Source: Burkholderia sp. D-99
GTDB lineage: Bacteria > Pseudomonadota > Gammaproteobacteria > Burkholderiales > Burkholderiaceae
DNA: 64,000 nt
Reading direction: 5' to 3'
Assembly: GCF_011605345.1 (NCBI RefSeq)
Contig: NZ_JAAOXM010000011.1
Span: 186,001-250,000 of the forward strand
Below are positions 54,362 to 63,136 of this stretch, piece by piece. The stretch's first letter is position 1. Each line of letters begins with the position of its first letter. Under the pieces are notes generated by a model, which had not been told where the DNA came from, did not search any database, and was given only the letters and a program-made list of their open reading frames with translations. The position numbers were made by a program, and so were the translations under genes.

Positions 54362-55192
54362 ATGAATCCCGAACATTCCCCGCTCGGCAAGGCCACCGCC
54401 TACGCGGCCCAGTACGACGCGTCGCTGCTGTTCCCGATCCCGCGCGCCGGCGCGCGCGAGCAGCTCGGCATCACGTCGGCGCTGCCGTTCTTCGGCACCG
54501 ACATCTGGAACGCGTACGAGCTGTCGTGGCTCAACATGCGCGGCAAGCCGCAGATCGCGGTTGCGACCTTCTACGTGCCGGCCGAATCGCCGGCCATCGT
54601 CGAATCGAAGTCGTTCAAGCTGTATCTCGGCTCGTTCGCGCAGACCAAGTTCGACTCGATCGACGCGGTGCGCGACACGCTGAAGCACGACGTATCGGCC
54701 GCGTGCGGCGCGAGCGTCGCCGTGCAGCTCGTGTCGCCGCACGATTTCGGCAAGCTCCAAATGGACGAGCTCGACGGGCTGTCGCTCGACCGGCTCGACC
54801 TCGACACCGACGTGTACGAACCCGATCCGTCGCTGCTGTCGGCGGCCGACGCCGAGGACGAAGCGCCGGTCGAGGAGACGCTCGTGTCCGACCTGCTGCG
54901 CTCGAACTGCCCGGTCACCGGCCAGCCCGACTGGGGCAGCGTGCAGATCCACTACGTCGGGCCGCAGATCGATCATGCCGGCCTGCTGCGCTACATCATC
55001 TCGTTCCGCAATCACACGGGCTTTCACGAGCAGTGCGTCGAGCGGATCTTCCTCGACATCCTGCAGGCGTGCAAACCGGTGAAGCTCGCGGTGTACGCGC
55101 GCTATACGCGCCGCGGCGGGCTCGACATCAACCCGTTCCGTACCAACTACAACCAGCCGATGCCGGACAACGCGCGCAACGCGCGGCAGTGA
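54362..55192 (+). CDS. queF: NADPH-dependent 7-cyano-7-deazaguanine reductase
   Basis: A 276-residue long-type QueF, reducing preQ0 to preQ1 in queuosine synthesis. The catalytic cysteine is in LLRSNCPVTGQPDWGSVQIH, and FHEQCVERIFLDIL and the SKSFKLYLGSFAQTKF block (QueF motif) follow the family. Length matches the two-domain gammaproteobacterial enzyme (about 280 residues). It is nine bases after ilvA and probably cotranscribed. A terminator follows at 55243. Confidence 0.97.
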   Translation: MNPEHSPLGKATAYAAQYDASLLFPIPRAGAREQLGITSALPFFGTDIWNAYELSWLNMRGKPQIAVATFYVPAESPAIVESKSFKLYLGSFAQTKFDSIDAVRDTLKHDVSAACGASVAVQLVSPHDFGKLQMDELDGLSLDRLDLDTDVYEPDPSLLSAADAEDEAPVEETLVSDLLRSNCPVTGQPDWGSVQIHYVGPQIDHAGLLRYIISFRNHTGFHEQCVERIFLDILQACKPVKLAVYARYTRRGGLDINPFRTNYNQPMPDNARNARQ

Positions 55193-55242
55193 CGGCGGCG
55201 GGTGGCCGCCGCAGTTGGCGACGTGCGGCCGCCACACCAGAC

Positions 55243-55281
55243 AAAACGGCCCGACCGGATTCAACCGGCCGGGCCGTTTTT
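55243..55281 (+). terminator. Intrinsic terminator after queF
   Basis: AAAACGGCCCG...CGGGCCGTTTTT with an inner ACCGG/CCGGC pairing and short loop, ending in five T residues. It also lies downstream of the convergent VOC gene. Confidence 0.9.
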
Positions 55282-55312
55282 CATTGCACGTGGGAGCGCC
55301 AACGGCCCGCGG

Positions 55313-55732
55313 TCACCCGCTCACCGGCCGCTCAGGCAGGATCTCCACCAGGCGCAGCAGGTAACCGTCGGGATCCTGCACCAGCATCTCGATCTGGCCA
55401 TGCTCGATCTCGTCCTCCCGATACCAGGACGTGCGCGGCTCGACGAACAGCGTCACGCCCGCGGCGCGGATCCGGTCGAGAATGGGATCGAGCGCATCGA
55501 CCTCGATCTGAAAATTGATCCCGCGCCCGAACGGCCGCTCCAGCGGACCGGTCAGCCAGCCCTCCGGGCTGTACTGCTCGAGCATCAGCTGAGCACGCCC
55601 GATCTCAAGATAAGCGAACCCGTCTTCCGGACGTTCGAAGCGAATCCGGAATCCCAGCACGTCACGATAGAAGCGAACGCTTCCGGCAAGGTCCGAGCAG
55701 ATCAGCTCCGGCACCAGCGCAGCCCATTCCAT
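55313..55732 (-). CDS. VOC (glyoxalase/bleomycin-resistance) superfamily protein
   Basis: A 139-residue vicinal oxygen chelate protein with two beta-alpha-beta-beta-beta units. LVPELICSDLAGSVRFYRDV and LGFRIRFERPEDGFAYLEIG make the first unit; INFQIEVDALDPILDRIRAA and MLVQDPDGYLLRLVEILPE the second. The style resembles bleomycin-resistance proteins rather than glyoxalase I, but no ligand can be named. ATG 55732 has GAGGGG upstream. It is a single gene convergent with queF. Confidence 0.88.
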   Translation of the reverse strand: MEWAALVPELICSDLAGSVRFYRDVLGFRIRFERPEDGFAYLEIGRAQLMLEQYSPEGWLTGPLERPFGRGINFQIEVDALDPILDRIRAAGVTLFVEPRTSWYREDEIEHGQIEMLVQDPDGYLLRLVEILPERPVSG

Positions 55733-55845
55733 GCATTTCCCCTCAGTACGATCATGCGGCACATTACCTGAACGGGCGGATGGCGCTGCGGCGGTTGCCG
55801 CCGCAGGAGCGCCGAGCAACGATCGAACAGTGCCCGGCACATGAC

Positions 55846-55883
55846 AAAACGGGCCCGGCGCACGTGAATGCGCCGGGCCCGTT
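55846..55883 (-). terminator. Intrinsic terminator after ridA
   Basis: A perfect 15-base stem, AACGGGCCCGGCGCA and its complement around CGTGAA. Read on the minus strand it closes with GTTTTG (A-run at 55846-55849), 25 bases after the ridA stop. Confidence 0.82.
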
Positions 55884-55907
55884 GCGTAGCGGCTCGCCGT
55901 TGCGGCG

Positions 55908-56294
55908 TTACTTCGCCGGCGCCTTGTACGCGATGCAGTCGACCTCGACCTTGCAGTCGATGACCATGCTCGACTGCACGCATGCGCGTGCCGGCGGATG
56001 CTCGCCGAAGTACGAAATGAACACCTTGTTGAACGACGCGAAATCGCGCGCGTCGTCGAGCCACACGCCGCAGCGCACGACGTGCTCGAGGCCGTAGCCG
56101 GCTTCCCTCAGGATCGCGATCACGTTCTCGATCGTCTGCTTCGACTGCGTGACGATGCCGCCTTCGACGACCTCGCCGTTCACCATCGGCGTCTGGCCCG
56201 ACACGTACAGCCAGCCGTCGGCCTCGACCGCGCGTGCAAACGGCATCACCTGGCCGCCCGTCCCCTTCGCTTCGCCTACGCCATATCGCTTCAT
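55908..56294 (-). CDS. RidA family enamine/imine deaminase
   Basis: A 128-residue YjgF/YER057c/UK114 protein that hydrolyses reactive enamine/imine intermediates made by PLP dehydratases. LYVSGQTPMVNGEVVEGGIV and VRCGVWLDDARDFASFNKVF are family blocks, and PPARACVQSSMVI has the key Arg. The usual VEIEAIA signature reads VEVDCIA, with Asp at the position that is often Glu. ATG 56294 precedes MKRYGVGEAKGTGG. It is the last gene of an RpiR-D-aminoacylase-RidA series, 125 bases after the D-aminoacylase, which fits a role in D-amino acid deamination. Confidence 0.92.
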   Translation of the reverse strand: MKRYGVGEAKGTGGQVMPFARAVEADGWLYVSGQTPMVNGEVVEGGIVTQSKQTIENVIAILREAGYGLEHVVRCGVWLDDARDFASFNKVFISYFGEHPPARACVQSSMVIDCKVEVDCIAYKAPAK

Positions 56295-56418
56295 CGTTTC
56301 ACTCCTTGTGTGTCGACCGGCGCTGGCGCGTCCGCGCCGGCTCCGGTCCATGCAACGCACGGTTGCGGATGCGCGCACCGACGATGGCACGCGCGGCAGA
56401 TCGGAACAACAACCGCGT

Positions 56419-57900
56419 TCAGAACGCGGCGTCGGCACTCGCCGGCACGCGTTCGCCGCGCGCGACGAAGCCGCCGGCGCGCTCGCCAGTCGGCTGGCCG
56501 TTCTCGTAGGTCAGTACGCCGTTCACCCACACGGCGTCGATCCCGTGCGCAGGCTGCTGCGGCTTCTCGAACGTCGCGGCATCGATCACGCGCGCCGGGT
56601 CGAACAGCACGAGGTCCGCGTGGTAGCCCACATGCACCTCGCCGCGCCGCGCGATCCCGTAGCGGCGCGCGGACAGCGACGTCATCTTGCGGATCGCTTC
56701 CTCGAGCGGCAGCAGGTTCGTGTCGCGCACGTAATGGCCGAGCACGCGCGGGAACGCGCCCCACAGCCGCGGGTGCGGCAGCGGATCGTTCGGCAGGCCG
56801 TCGGAGCCGACCATCGTCGCGGGATGCGACAGGATCCGGCGCACGTCGTCCTCGGACATGTTGTGGTACACGGCACCCGCCGGGCGGATCCGCTGCGCGG
56901 CTTCCTGCTCGGTCACGCCCCAGTCGGCCGCGATCGCCTTCAGCAGCTTGCCCGCCACTTCCGGGTGCGGCTCCGACCACGTGATCGTGATGTCGATGTC
57001 GCCCGTCACCTGCTTCAGGTCGAGCGTCGACGAGCTGCGGCTGTACGGATAGCAGTCGCAGCCGACCGGCTGGTAGCGGCGCGCGCCTTCGAGCGACGCG
57101 AGCACTTCGGTGCTGCGCCCCCAGTTCGACGGGCCCGCACACTTCAGGTGCGAGATCACGACCGGCACGCGCGCATGGCGGCCAACCTGGTACGCCTCTT
57201 CCATCGCATCGAGGATCGCGTCGAATTCGGTACGCATGTGCGTCGTGTACAGCGCACCCGCGTTCGCGAGCGGTTCGGCGAGCGCCATCACTTCCTCGGC
57301 CGGCGCCGCGAACGCGGAGCCGTACGCGAGGCCCGACGACAGGCCGAGCGCGCCGTTCGCGAGCGCCTCCTCGAGCTGCGCGCGCATCCCGGCGATCTCG
57401 CCGTCGGTCGCCGCGCGGTCGAGGCGGTCCATCTGGTTGTTGCGCAGCGCCGTGTGGCCGACGAGCGCCGCGACATTCACGGCCGGACGCGCATCGTTCA
57501 CGGCCGCGACGTAGTCGGCGAAGGTCGGGTACTGGAACGCGGCGCGCTCGCCGAGCAGGTTCATCGGGTCGGGCGGATCGCCCGCGAGCGTCACCGGCGA
57601 CGCGCTGATCCCGCAGTTGCCGACGATCACGGTCGTCACGCCCTGCGAGATCTTCGGCAGCATCTCCGGCGCGCGGATCACGTGCGTGTCGTCGTGCGTG
57701 TGCACGTCGACGAAGCCCGGCGCGAGCGCGCGGCCGTTCGCATCGACGACATTCTCGGCGAGCCAGTTCGACAGGTTGCCGATCGCCGCGATCACGCCGT
57801 TGCGGATCGCGACGTCGCGCGTGACGGGCGGTGCGCCGGTGCCGTCGTACAACTGCGCGCCGACGATCAGCGTATCGGCGGCTTCGGGATGCGAATGCAT
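56419..57900 (-). CDS. N-acyl-D-amino-acid deacylase (D-aminoacylase)
   Basis: A 493-residue amidohydrolase. GFVDVHTHDDTHVIRAPEML carries the metal-binding HxH, IVGNCGISASP the bridging Cys, ISHLKCAGPSNWG a metal-binding His and VGSDGLPNDPLPHPR the catalytic Asp. This pattern is that of D-aminoacylase, which releases D-amino acids from N-acetyl-D-amino acids. The C-terminal small beta-barrel ends with GGFVARGERVP. It begins two bases after the RpiR gene stop, so they are cotranscribed. Confidence 0.93.
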   Translation of the reverse strand: MHSHPEAADTLIVGAQLYDGTGAPPVTRDVAIRNGVIAAIGNLSNWLAENVVDANGRALAPGFVDVHTHDDTHVIRAPEMLPKISQGVTTVIVGNCGISASPVTLAGDPPDPMNLLGERAAFQYPTFADYVAAVNDARPAVNVAALVGHTALRNNQMDRLDRAATDGEIAGMRAQLEEALANGALGLSSGLAYGSAFAAPAEEVMALAEPLANAGALYTTHMRTEFDAILDAMEEAYQVGRHARVPVVISHLKCAGPSNWGRSTEVLASLEGARRYQPVGCDCYPYSRSSSTLDLKQVTGDIDITITWSEPHPEVAGKLLKAIAADWGVTEQEAAQRIRPAGAVYHNMSEDDVRRILSHPATMVGSDGLPNDPLPHPRLWGAFPRVLGHYVRDTNLLPLEEAIRKMTSLSARRYGIARRGEVHVGYHADLVLFDPARVIDAATFEKPQQPAHGIDAVWVNGVLTYENGQPTGERAGGFVARGERVPASADAAF

Positions 57901-57902
57901 GG

Positions 57903-58841
57903 TCAGTCTCCTACCGGTTGACGGTCTCCGCCGCCGCGATGCGCATCGAGCGCATGCTTGATGCGGCGCAGCGATTCTCGGCCCGCATCGCCGAGCCGCA
58001 GCGCGACTCCGGTGACGAGCACGTCGATCGCCATCATCATCGCGTAGCGCGATGTCGACGGCTTGTAAATGAAATCGGTTTCGAACGCGACGACCGGGAT
58101 CAGGTGGTCGGCGAGCTTCGCGAGCGGCGAAGCCGGCGCGGTGATCGCGATCAGCTTCGCGCCGTAGCGCTTCGCGAGCCGGCAGCTCTCGAGCAGCTCG
58201 GGCACGCGCCCGCTCACCGACAACGCGACGACGACCGCGTCGCGCGACAGCGTCGCGGCCACCATCCGCTGCAGCAAGCTGTCCTGGTAACTCGCGACCG
58301 GCCGGCCGAAGCGCACGAGCCGGAAGCGCAGCTCGTCGGCGAGCGCGGTCGAGCCGCCGCCCTGCCCGTACACGTAGATCATCTTCGCGCCGGCGAGCAG
58401 GTCGGCCGCTTCCTCGAACGACGTGTTGCGCAGCAGCTGGTGATTGTGCGCGAGCGCCATGCGGATCTCGTCGTAGACCATCGACGCGGGGCTCGTGTCG
58501 TCGGCCGGCCCATCGTCGGACGGCACCAGAAAGCGCTGGCCGACGGCCGCCGCCTGCGCGACCAGCACCTTCAGTTCGCGCACGTCGCGGCAGCCGACGG
58601 CCTTCGCGAAACGCGTGACCGTCGCGACGCTGACCTCCGCGTCGCGCGCAAGCGCGCCGATGCTCGCATGCGCGGCGCGCGCCAGGTCGGCGAGAATGAA
58701 CGCGGCGACCTTGCGCTCGGCTTCGCGCAGCTCGGGCGCGCATTCGGCGATCCGCGCGACGATGTCGAGGATCGGCGGAGCGGCCGGAACCGGATGGTGC
58801 TCGGCCGCGAGCGGAACGGACGGGGTGGCGGGCGTATTCAT
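57903..58841 (-). CDS. MurR/RpiR family transcriptional regulator
   Basis: A 312-residue regulator. An N-terminal RpiR helix-turn-helix (about residues 25-105) has APELREAERKVAAFILADLA and EVSVATVTRFAKAVGCRDVR. A SIS sugar-isomerase domain (about 135-270) has MIYVYGQGGGSTALADELRF and AVVVALSVSGRVPELLESCR. SIS domains normally bind phosphosugars, yet the cluster deals with D-amino acids; the ligand is open. It is divergent from the deaminase gene, and the gap carries two palindromes. Confidence 0.93.
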   Translation of the reverse strand: MNTPATPSVPLAAEHHPVPAAPPILDIVARIAECAPELREAERKVAAFILADLARAAHASIGALARDAEVSVATVTRFAKAVGCRDVRELKVLVAQAAAVGQRFLVPSDDGPADDTSPASMVYDEIRMALAHNHQLLRNTSFEEAADLLAGAKMIYVYGQGGGSTALADELRFRLVRFGRPVASYQDSLLQRMVAATLSRDAVVVALSVSGRVPELLESCRLAKRYGAKLIAITAPASPLAKLADHLIPVVAFETDFIYKPSTSRYAMMMAIDVLVTGVALRLGDAGRESLRRIKHALDAHRGGGDRQPVGD

Positions 58842-58864
58842 CGGCGGGAAAGGGTGCGAAGCTC

Positions 58865-58883
58865 GATGTTACTAAATAACATC
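58865..58883. promoter_or_regulatory. Palindrome 1 in the RpiR/deaminase divergent promoter
   Basis: GATGTTA (58865-58871) and TAACATC (58877-58883) are perfect inverted arms around CTAAA, lying just downstream of the predicted rpiR start site. Probable regulator operator. Confidence 0.6.
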
Positions 58884-58887
58884 ACCG

Positions 58888-58916
58888 CGCAGATGCTACT
58901 TTCTGTACCATCTGCG
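58888..58916. promoter_or_regulatory. Palindrome 2 overlapping the rpiR promoter
   Basis: CGCAGATG (58888-58895) and CATCTGCG (58909-58916) are perfect inverted arms with a 13-base spacer. The repeat spans the -10 and the spacer of the predicted minus-strand promoter, so binding would occlude it. Confidence 0.55.
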
Positions 58917-58922
58917 TGTCAA
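58893..58922 (-). promoter_or_regulatory. Predicted sigma-70 promoter of rpiR-deacylase-ridA
   Basis: On the minus strand a perfect TTGACA (58917-58922) and TAGCAT (58893-58898) are 18 bases apart, placing the start near 58886, about 45 bases before the RpiR ATG. Confidence 0.6.
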
Positions 58923-58960
58923 CTTCAGTGCAATGCATAGTGATGATGGAGCGGGATGAC

Positions 58961-60241
58961 ATGAAAGTTACAAACTATCAGGAAGCGACGATCGATCCTT
59001 TCGGCAAGGGCCTCGGCAACCTGCCGAGCGCGAGCGTGCCGCTCGGCGACGCAAGCCGCCTCGAGTGGAACCTGCTTGCCGAAGACGTCAGCCTGCCGGC
59101 CGCCGTGCTTTACGAGGACCGCATCGAACACAACCTGAACTGGATGCAGGCATTCGTCCAGAAGTACGGCGTCAAGTTTGCGCCGCACGGCAAGACGACG
59201 ATGGCGCCGCAACTGTTCCGCCGCCAGCTCGACGCCGGCGCGTGGGGCATCACGCTCGCGACCGCGCACCAGACGCAGGCCGCGTATCACGGCGGTGTGC
59301 GGCGCGTGCTGCTCGCGAACCAGCTGGTCGGCCGCCAGAACATGACGATCATCGCCGGGCTGCTTTCCGATCCCGACTTCGAGTTCTTCTGTCTCGTCGA
59401 TTCCGCGGAGAGCGTCGATCAGCTCGGCCAGTTCTTCGGCGCACTGAAGAAGCCGCTGAACGTGCTGCTCGAGCTCGGCGTGCCGGGCGGCCGCGCGGGC
59501 GTGCGCGATGCCGCGCAGCGCGAGGCCGTGCTCGCCGCGCTCGCACGCTATCCGGACACGCTGAAGCTGGCCGGCATCGAACTCTACGAAGGCGTGCTGA
59601 AGGAGGAAGGCGAGATCCGCACGTTCCTGCAGGACGCGGTCGCGCTCACGCGCGAGCTGGCCGAGGCAGGCCGCTTCGCGCGTACGCCGGCGATCCTGTC
59701 CGGCGCCGGTTCGGCATGGTACGACGTGGTCGCGGAAGAATTCGCGAAGGCGTCCAACGCCGGCTTCGCGGAAGTCGTGCTGCGTCCGGGCTGCTACCTG
59801 ACGCACGATGTCGGCATCTACAAGAAGGCGCAGACCGACGTGTTCGCGCGCAACCCGATCGCACGCACGATGGGCGAAGGGCTGCTGCCCGCGCTGCAGC
59901 TGTGGGCCTACGTGCAGTCGGTGCCGGAGGCCAATCGCGCGATCGTCGCGCTCGGCAAGCGCGACGCGGCGTTCGACGCGGGGCTGCCGGAGCCGGCGCG
60001 CCACTTCCGCCCGGGCCGGGACACCGCACCGCGCGATGTCGCCGCCGCCGAAGGCTGGGCCGTCACCGGGATGATGGACCAGCACGCGTACCTGCAGATC
60101 CCGCCGGGCGCGGACGTAAAGGTCGGCGACATGGTCGCGTTCGACATCTCGCACCCGTGCCTGACGTTCGACAAGTGGCGCCAGGTGCTCGTGCTCGATC
60201 CGCAGTTCCGCGTGACGGAAGTCGTCGAAACCTTCTTCTGA
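58961..60241 (+). CDS. PLP-dependent amino acid deaminase (alanine-racemase fold, D-serine dehydratase-like)
   Basis: A 426-residue fold-type III PLP enzyme. KFAPHGKTTMAPQLFRRQLD carries the PLP lysine, and ITLATAHQTQAAYHGGVRRV follows. LNVLLELGVPGGRAGVR and AILSGAGSAWYDVV are shared with the DSD1/D-threonine aldolase-like group. FDISHPCLTFDKWRQ near the C terminus holds the His and Cys that bind zinc in DSD1-type dehydratases. It would deaminate a D-amino acid (D-serine or similar) through an enamine. ATG 58961 is chosen; nearby ATGs at 58943 and 58946 are possible. It is divergent from RpiR. Confidence 0.85.
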   Translation: MKVTNYQEATIDPFGKGLGNLPSASVPLGDASRLEWNLLAEDVSLPAAVLYEDRIEHNLNWMQAFVQKYGVKFAPHGKTTMAPQLFRRQLDAGAWGITLATAHQTQAAYHGGVRRVLLANQLVGRQNMTIIAGLLSDPDFEFFCLVDSAESVDQLGQFFGALKKPLNVLLELGVPGGRAGVRDAAQREAVLAALARYPDTLKLAGIELYEGVLKEEGEIRTFLQDAVALTRELAEAGRFARTPAILSGAGSAWYDVVAEEFAKASNAGFAEVVLRPGCYLTHDVGIYKKAQTDVFARNPIARTMGEGLLPALQLWAYVQSVPEANRAIVALGKRDAAFDAGLPEPARHFRPGRDTAPRDVAAAEGWAVTGMMDQHAYLQIPPGADVKVGDMVAFDISHPCLTFDKWRQVLVLDPQFRVTEVVETFF

Positions 60242-60399
60242 CGCACCTCGCGCGCACCGCCCCGCCGCTCGTGCGGGGCGGCCGTCACGCGCGCTTCAAG
60301 CGGCCGGAGTACACTGCGCTTTCGTCCTCGGGGCCCCAGGCGGGCATTGCACGCGCCTGCCGCGCGCGGGCCCTCAATGCAGCTCCACTGGAGAAAGCC

Positions 60400-60981
60400 A
60401 TGGCCGCGAAGAAGATCCTGTTCCTGACCGGCGATTTCGCCGAAGACTACGAAACGATGGTGCCGTTCCAGGCGCTGCAGGCTGTCGGCCACCACGTCGA
60501 TGCAGTCTGCCCGGGCAAGCGCGCGGGCGACAAGATCAAGACCGCGATCCACGATTTCGAAGGCGACCAGACCTACACCGAGAAGCCCGGCCACCAGTTC
60601 ACGCTGAACGCGGCGTTCGACGACGTCGACGCATCGCGCTACGACGCGCTCGCGATCGCGGGCGGCCGTGCTCCCGAATACCTGCGGCTCGATCCGAGGG
60701 TGATTTCGCTCGTGCGCGAGTTCGCCGAAGCCGGCAAGCCGATCGCCGCGATCTGCCACGCGGCACAACTGCTCGCAGCCGCCGACGTGATCCGCGGCAA
60801 GCGCATCTCGGCCTACCCGGCCTGCGCGCCCGAGGTGAAGCTCGCGGGCGGCGAATATGCGGACATCCCGGTCGACGCGGCCGTGACCGACGCGCCGTTC
60901 GTCACCGCACCCGCATGGCCCGCGCATCCGGCCTGGCTCGCGCAGTTCCTCGCGCTGCTGGGCACGCGCATCGAGCTTTGA
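60400..60981 (+). CDS. DJ-1/PfpI family protein
   Basis: A 193-residue glutamine-amidotransferase-like protein. It begins MAAKKILFLTGDFAEDYETM. The nucleophile elbow is PIAAICHAAQLLAAADVIRG (Cys near residue 121), and GRAPEYLRLDPRVISLVREF precedes it. ISAYPACAPEVKLAGGEYAD follows the usual GPLAA-like block. Family members are deglycase/chaperone or glyoxalase III-like; function here is undetermined. It lies 158 bases after the deaminase, in the same direction, perhaps with its own promoter. Confidence 0.9.
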   Translation: MAAKKILFLTGDFAEDYETMVPFQALQAVGHHVDAVCPGKRAGDKIKTAIHDFEGDQTYTEKPGHQFTLNAAFDDVDASRYDALAIAGGRAPEYLRLDPRVISLVREFAEAGKPIAAICHAAQLLAAADVIRGKRISAYPACAPEVKLAGGEYADIPVDAAVTDAPFVTAPAWPAHPAWLAQFLALLGTRIEL

Positions 60982-61050
60982 ACCCGAAGTGAATTGAGAT
61001 GAGATGAGGCGACGGGCCGGCGGCGCATTCGCGCCGACCTGCGCCGAGCT

Positions 61051-61497
61051 TCAGCGCGCGGCCGGCGTCGAGCCGACGTCCGCGATCCTCGACTCCAGCA
61101 TCGCCAGCGCGCCCGACAGCGCATTCAGCACGTCGTCCGGCAACTGCGCCATCGTCTGTTCGAGAAACGCCTTGCGGCGCGGCAGGCACGCGTCGAACGC
61201 GGCGCGACCGTCGTCCGTCAGCGTCACGTTGGTCACGCGGTTGTCGCGTGCGTCGGATTCGCGCTGGATCCAGCCGAGCGCGTCGAGCGACTTCAACTGG
61301 CGCGTGAGCGCACCCGGATCGACGCGCAGCACTTCGACGAGCTTCTTCTGCGACGAATGCCCGCCCATCGTGTGCAACGCGACCATGATGCGCCAGCGCG
61401 GCATCGGTTGCCCGACGTGCGCTTCGAACGCGGTCATGAACGCGCGATACGTGCGTCCGAATTGCTGCAAGATCGCGACGCGGTCCTGTTCTTCCAT
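61051..61497 (-). CDS. MarR family transcriptional regulator
   Basis: A 148-residue winged helix regulator. WRIMVALHTMGGHSSQKKLV and PGALTRQLKSLDALGWIQRE form the recognition helices, followed by the wing SDARDNRVTNVTLTDDGRAA. It starts 26 bases after the stop of the EmrB-type MFS gene, so efflux gene and regulator form one unit. Repression relieved by a phenolic or drug ligand is usual for such pairs; the ligand is unknown. Confidence 0.92.
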   Translation of the reverse strand: MEEQDRVAILQQFGRTYRAFMTAFEAHVGQPMPRWRIMVALHTMGGHSSQKKLVEVLRVDPGALTRQLKSLDALGWIQRESDARDNRVTNVTLTDDGRAAFDACLPRRKAFLEQTMAQLPDDVLNALSGALAMLESRIADVGSTPAAR

Positions 61498-61523
61498 GCG
61501 CTCAGTTCTACTCGTTCAATCGT

Positions 61524-63119
61524 TCAATCGGCCGCGACATGCGGTTCGATCTTGTGCCGCAGCGCGATCGGCGGCACGCGGCGGCACTGCCACACCGACA
61601 CCACGGCGACGACAGCCGCCATTGCGACACCCAGGTGAATCGCGCCGACGAGCGATTCGCGGGCCGCTTCCAGCAGCAGCGCGCCATTATGCCCGGCACG
61701 CGTCAGCTCCGCGACGAGACCGCCCTGCGCGGCACGATCGATCAGGATCTGCGGATCGGCGAGCTGCGCATGCCACTGCATTGCGTGATCGGCCGACAGC
61801 GCATCGCGCACGCCGCCCGAGTACATCTGGTTGACGAGCGTGCCGGTCAGCGCGGTGCCGATCATCCCGCCGACCATCCGCAGCGACTGCAGCAGCGCCG
61901 TCGCGATGCCGAGGTGCTCGCGGCCGGCCGTCTGCTGCGCGAAAACGGTGAGGTTCGGCAGCACGAAGCCGAGCCCGATGCCGCCGGCGACCATCAGCGC
62001 CATCAGCACCCACTTGGGCGTCGTGTGGGTCGACACGACGATGCCCGCGCACGTGATCGCGAACAGCACGAAGCCGACGTGCAGCATCGCGTTCGGATTG
62101 CGGATGCGCGTGACGACACGGCCGTTCATGATGCTGCCGATCGTGATGAACACGACGAGCGGCGTGATCACGAGCCCGGCCTCCTTCGGCGACATCCCGA
62201 ATCCGCCCTGGAACAGCAGCGGCGCGTAGAACAGCAGCGAGAACATCGAGAAGCCGGCGAGGATCGCCAGCACGAAGAGCGCCGACAGCGCGCGGTTGCC
62301 GAACATGTCGAACGGCAAGATCGGCTGCGCGCAGCGCCGCTCCCAATGCCACAGGCCGAAACCGGCCGCGACCGCGACGACGAGCAGCAGCGACGCCCAG
62401 CTCGCGACGCCGTACTTCGGCAGCCATTCGACGAACAGCTGGAGCGCACCGAGCGACAGCGCGATCAGCAGCGCGCCCGGCCAGTCGAGCCGCATCTTGC
62501 GATCGTGCTCGACGTGGCGCAGGTGCGGCAGGTAACGCCACACGAACAGCAGCGACAGCAGGCCGACCGGCAGGTTCACGTAGAACACCGAGCGCCAGCC
62601 GAACGACTGGGTCAGCACGCCGCCGAGCGACGGGCCGACCGCATTCGCGATGCCGAACGCGGAGCTCATCAGCACCTGCCAGCGCAGCCGCACGACGGAA
62701 TCGGGGAACAGGTCGGGAATGCACGCGAACGCGGTGCCGACCAGCATCCCGCCGCCGATCCCCTGCAGCCCGCGCGCGAGCACGAGCATCAGCATGTCGT
62801 TCGCCATCCCGCACAGCACGGACGCGCCGGTGAACACGACGATCGACACGATGACGAACGGCTTGCGGCCGTAATAATCGCCGAGCCGGCCGAAGATCGG
62901 CACCGTGATCACGGAACTGAGCAGGTACGAGGTCGCGACCCACGCGTACAGGTCGAAACCCCGAAGCTCGGCGACGATGGTCGGCAACGCGGTGCCGACG
63001 ACGGTCTGGTCGAGCGCGACGAGCATGGTGACAAACGAGATCCCGATCATCGCCAGCAGCGATTCGCGGAACGGCAGGACTTGCCCGGTCGAATGGTGGG
63101 CGGCAGTATGGACGGCCAT
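61524..63119 (-). CDS. EmrB/QacA (DHA2) drug efflux MFS transporter
   Basis: A 531-residue transporter with fourteen predicted hydrophobic segments. It has the DHA2 hallmark LDQTVVGTALPTIVAEL in helix 1 and PIFGRLGDYYGRKPFV between helices 2 and 3. ARGLQGIGGGMLVGTAFACI is motif B, and VGPSLGGVLTQSFGWRSVF motif C. It would export drugs by proton antiport across the inner membrane. ATG 63119 starts MAVHTAAHH; an upstream TTG is less likely. No EmrA-like adaptor is adjacent. Confidence 0.94.
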   Translation of the reverse strand: MAVHTAAHHSTGQVLPFRESLLAMIGISFVTMLVALDQTVVGTALPTIVAELRGFDLYAWVATSYLLSSVITVPIFGRLGDYYGRKPFVIVSIVVFTGASVLCGMANDMLMLVLARGLQGIGGGMLVGTAFACIPDLFPDSVVRLRWQVLMSSAFGIANAVGPSLGGVLTQSFGWRSVFYVNLPVGLLSLLFVWRYLPHLRHVEHDRKMRLDWPGALLIALSLGALQLFVEWLPKYGVASWASLLLVVAVAAGFGLWHWERRCAQPILPFDMFGNRALSALFVLAILAGFSMFSLLFYAPLLFQGGFGMSPKEAGLVITPLVVFITIGSIMNGRVVTRIRNPNAMLHVGFVLFAITCAGIVVSTHTTPKWVLMALMVAGGIGLGFVLPNLTVFAQQTAGREHLGIATALLQSLRMVGGMIGTALTGTLVNQMYSGGVRDALSADHAMQWHAQLADPQILIDRAAQGGLVAELTRAGHNGALLLEAARESLVGAIHLGVAMAAVVAVVSVWQCRRVPPIALRHKIEPHVAAD

Positions 63120-63136
63120 TTTTTGTTGGCGCAACT

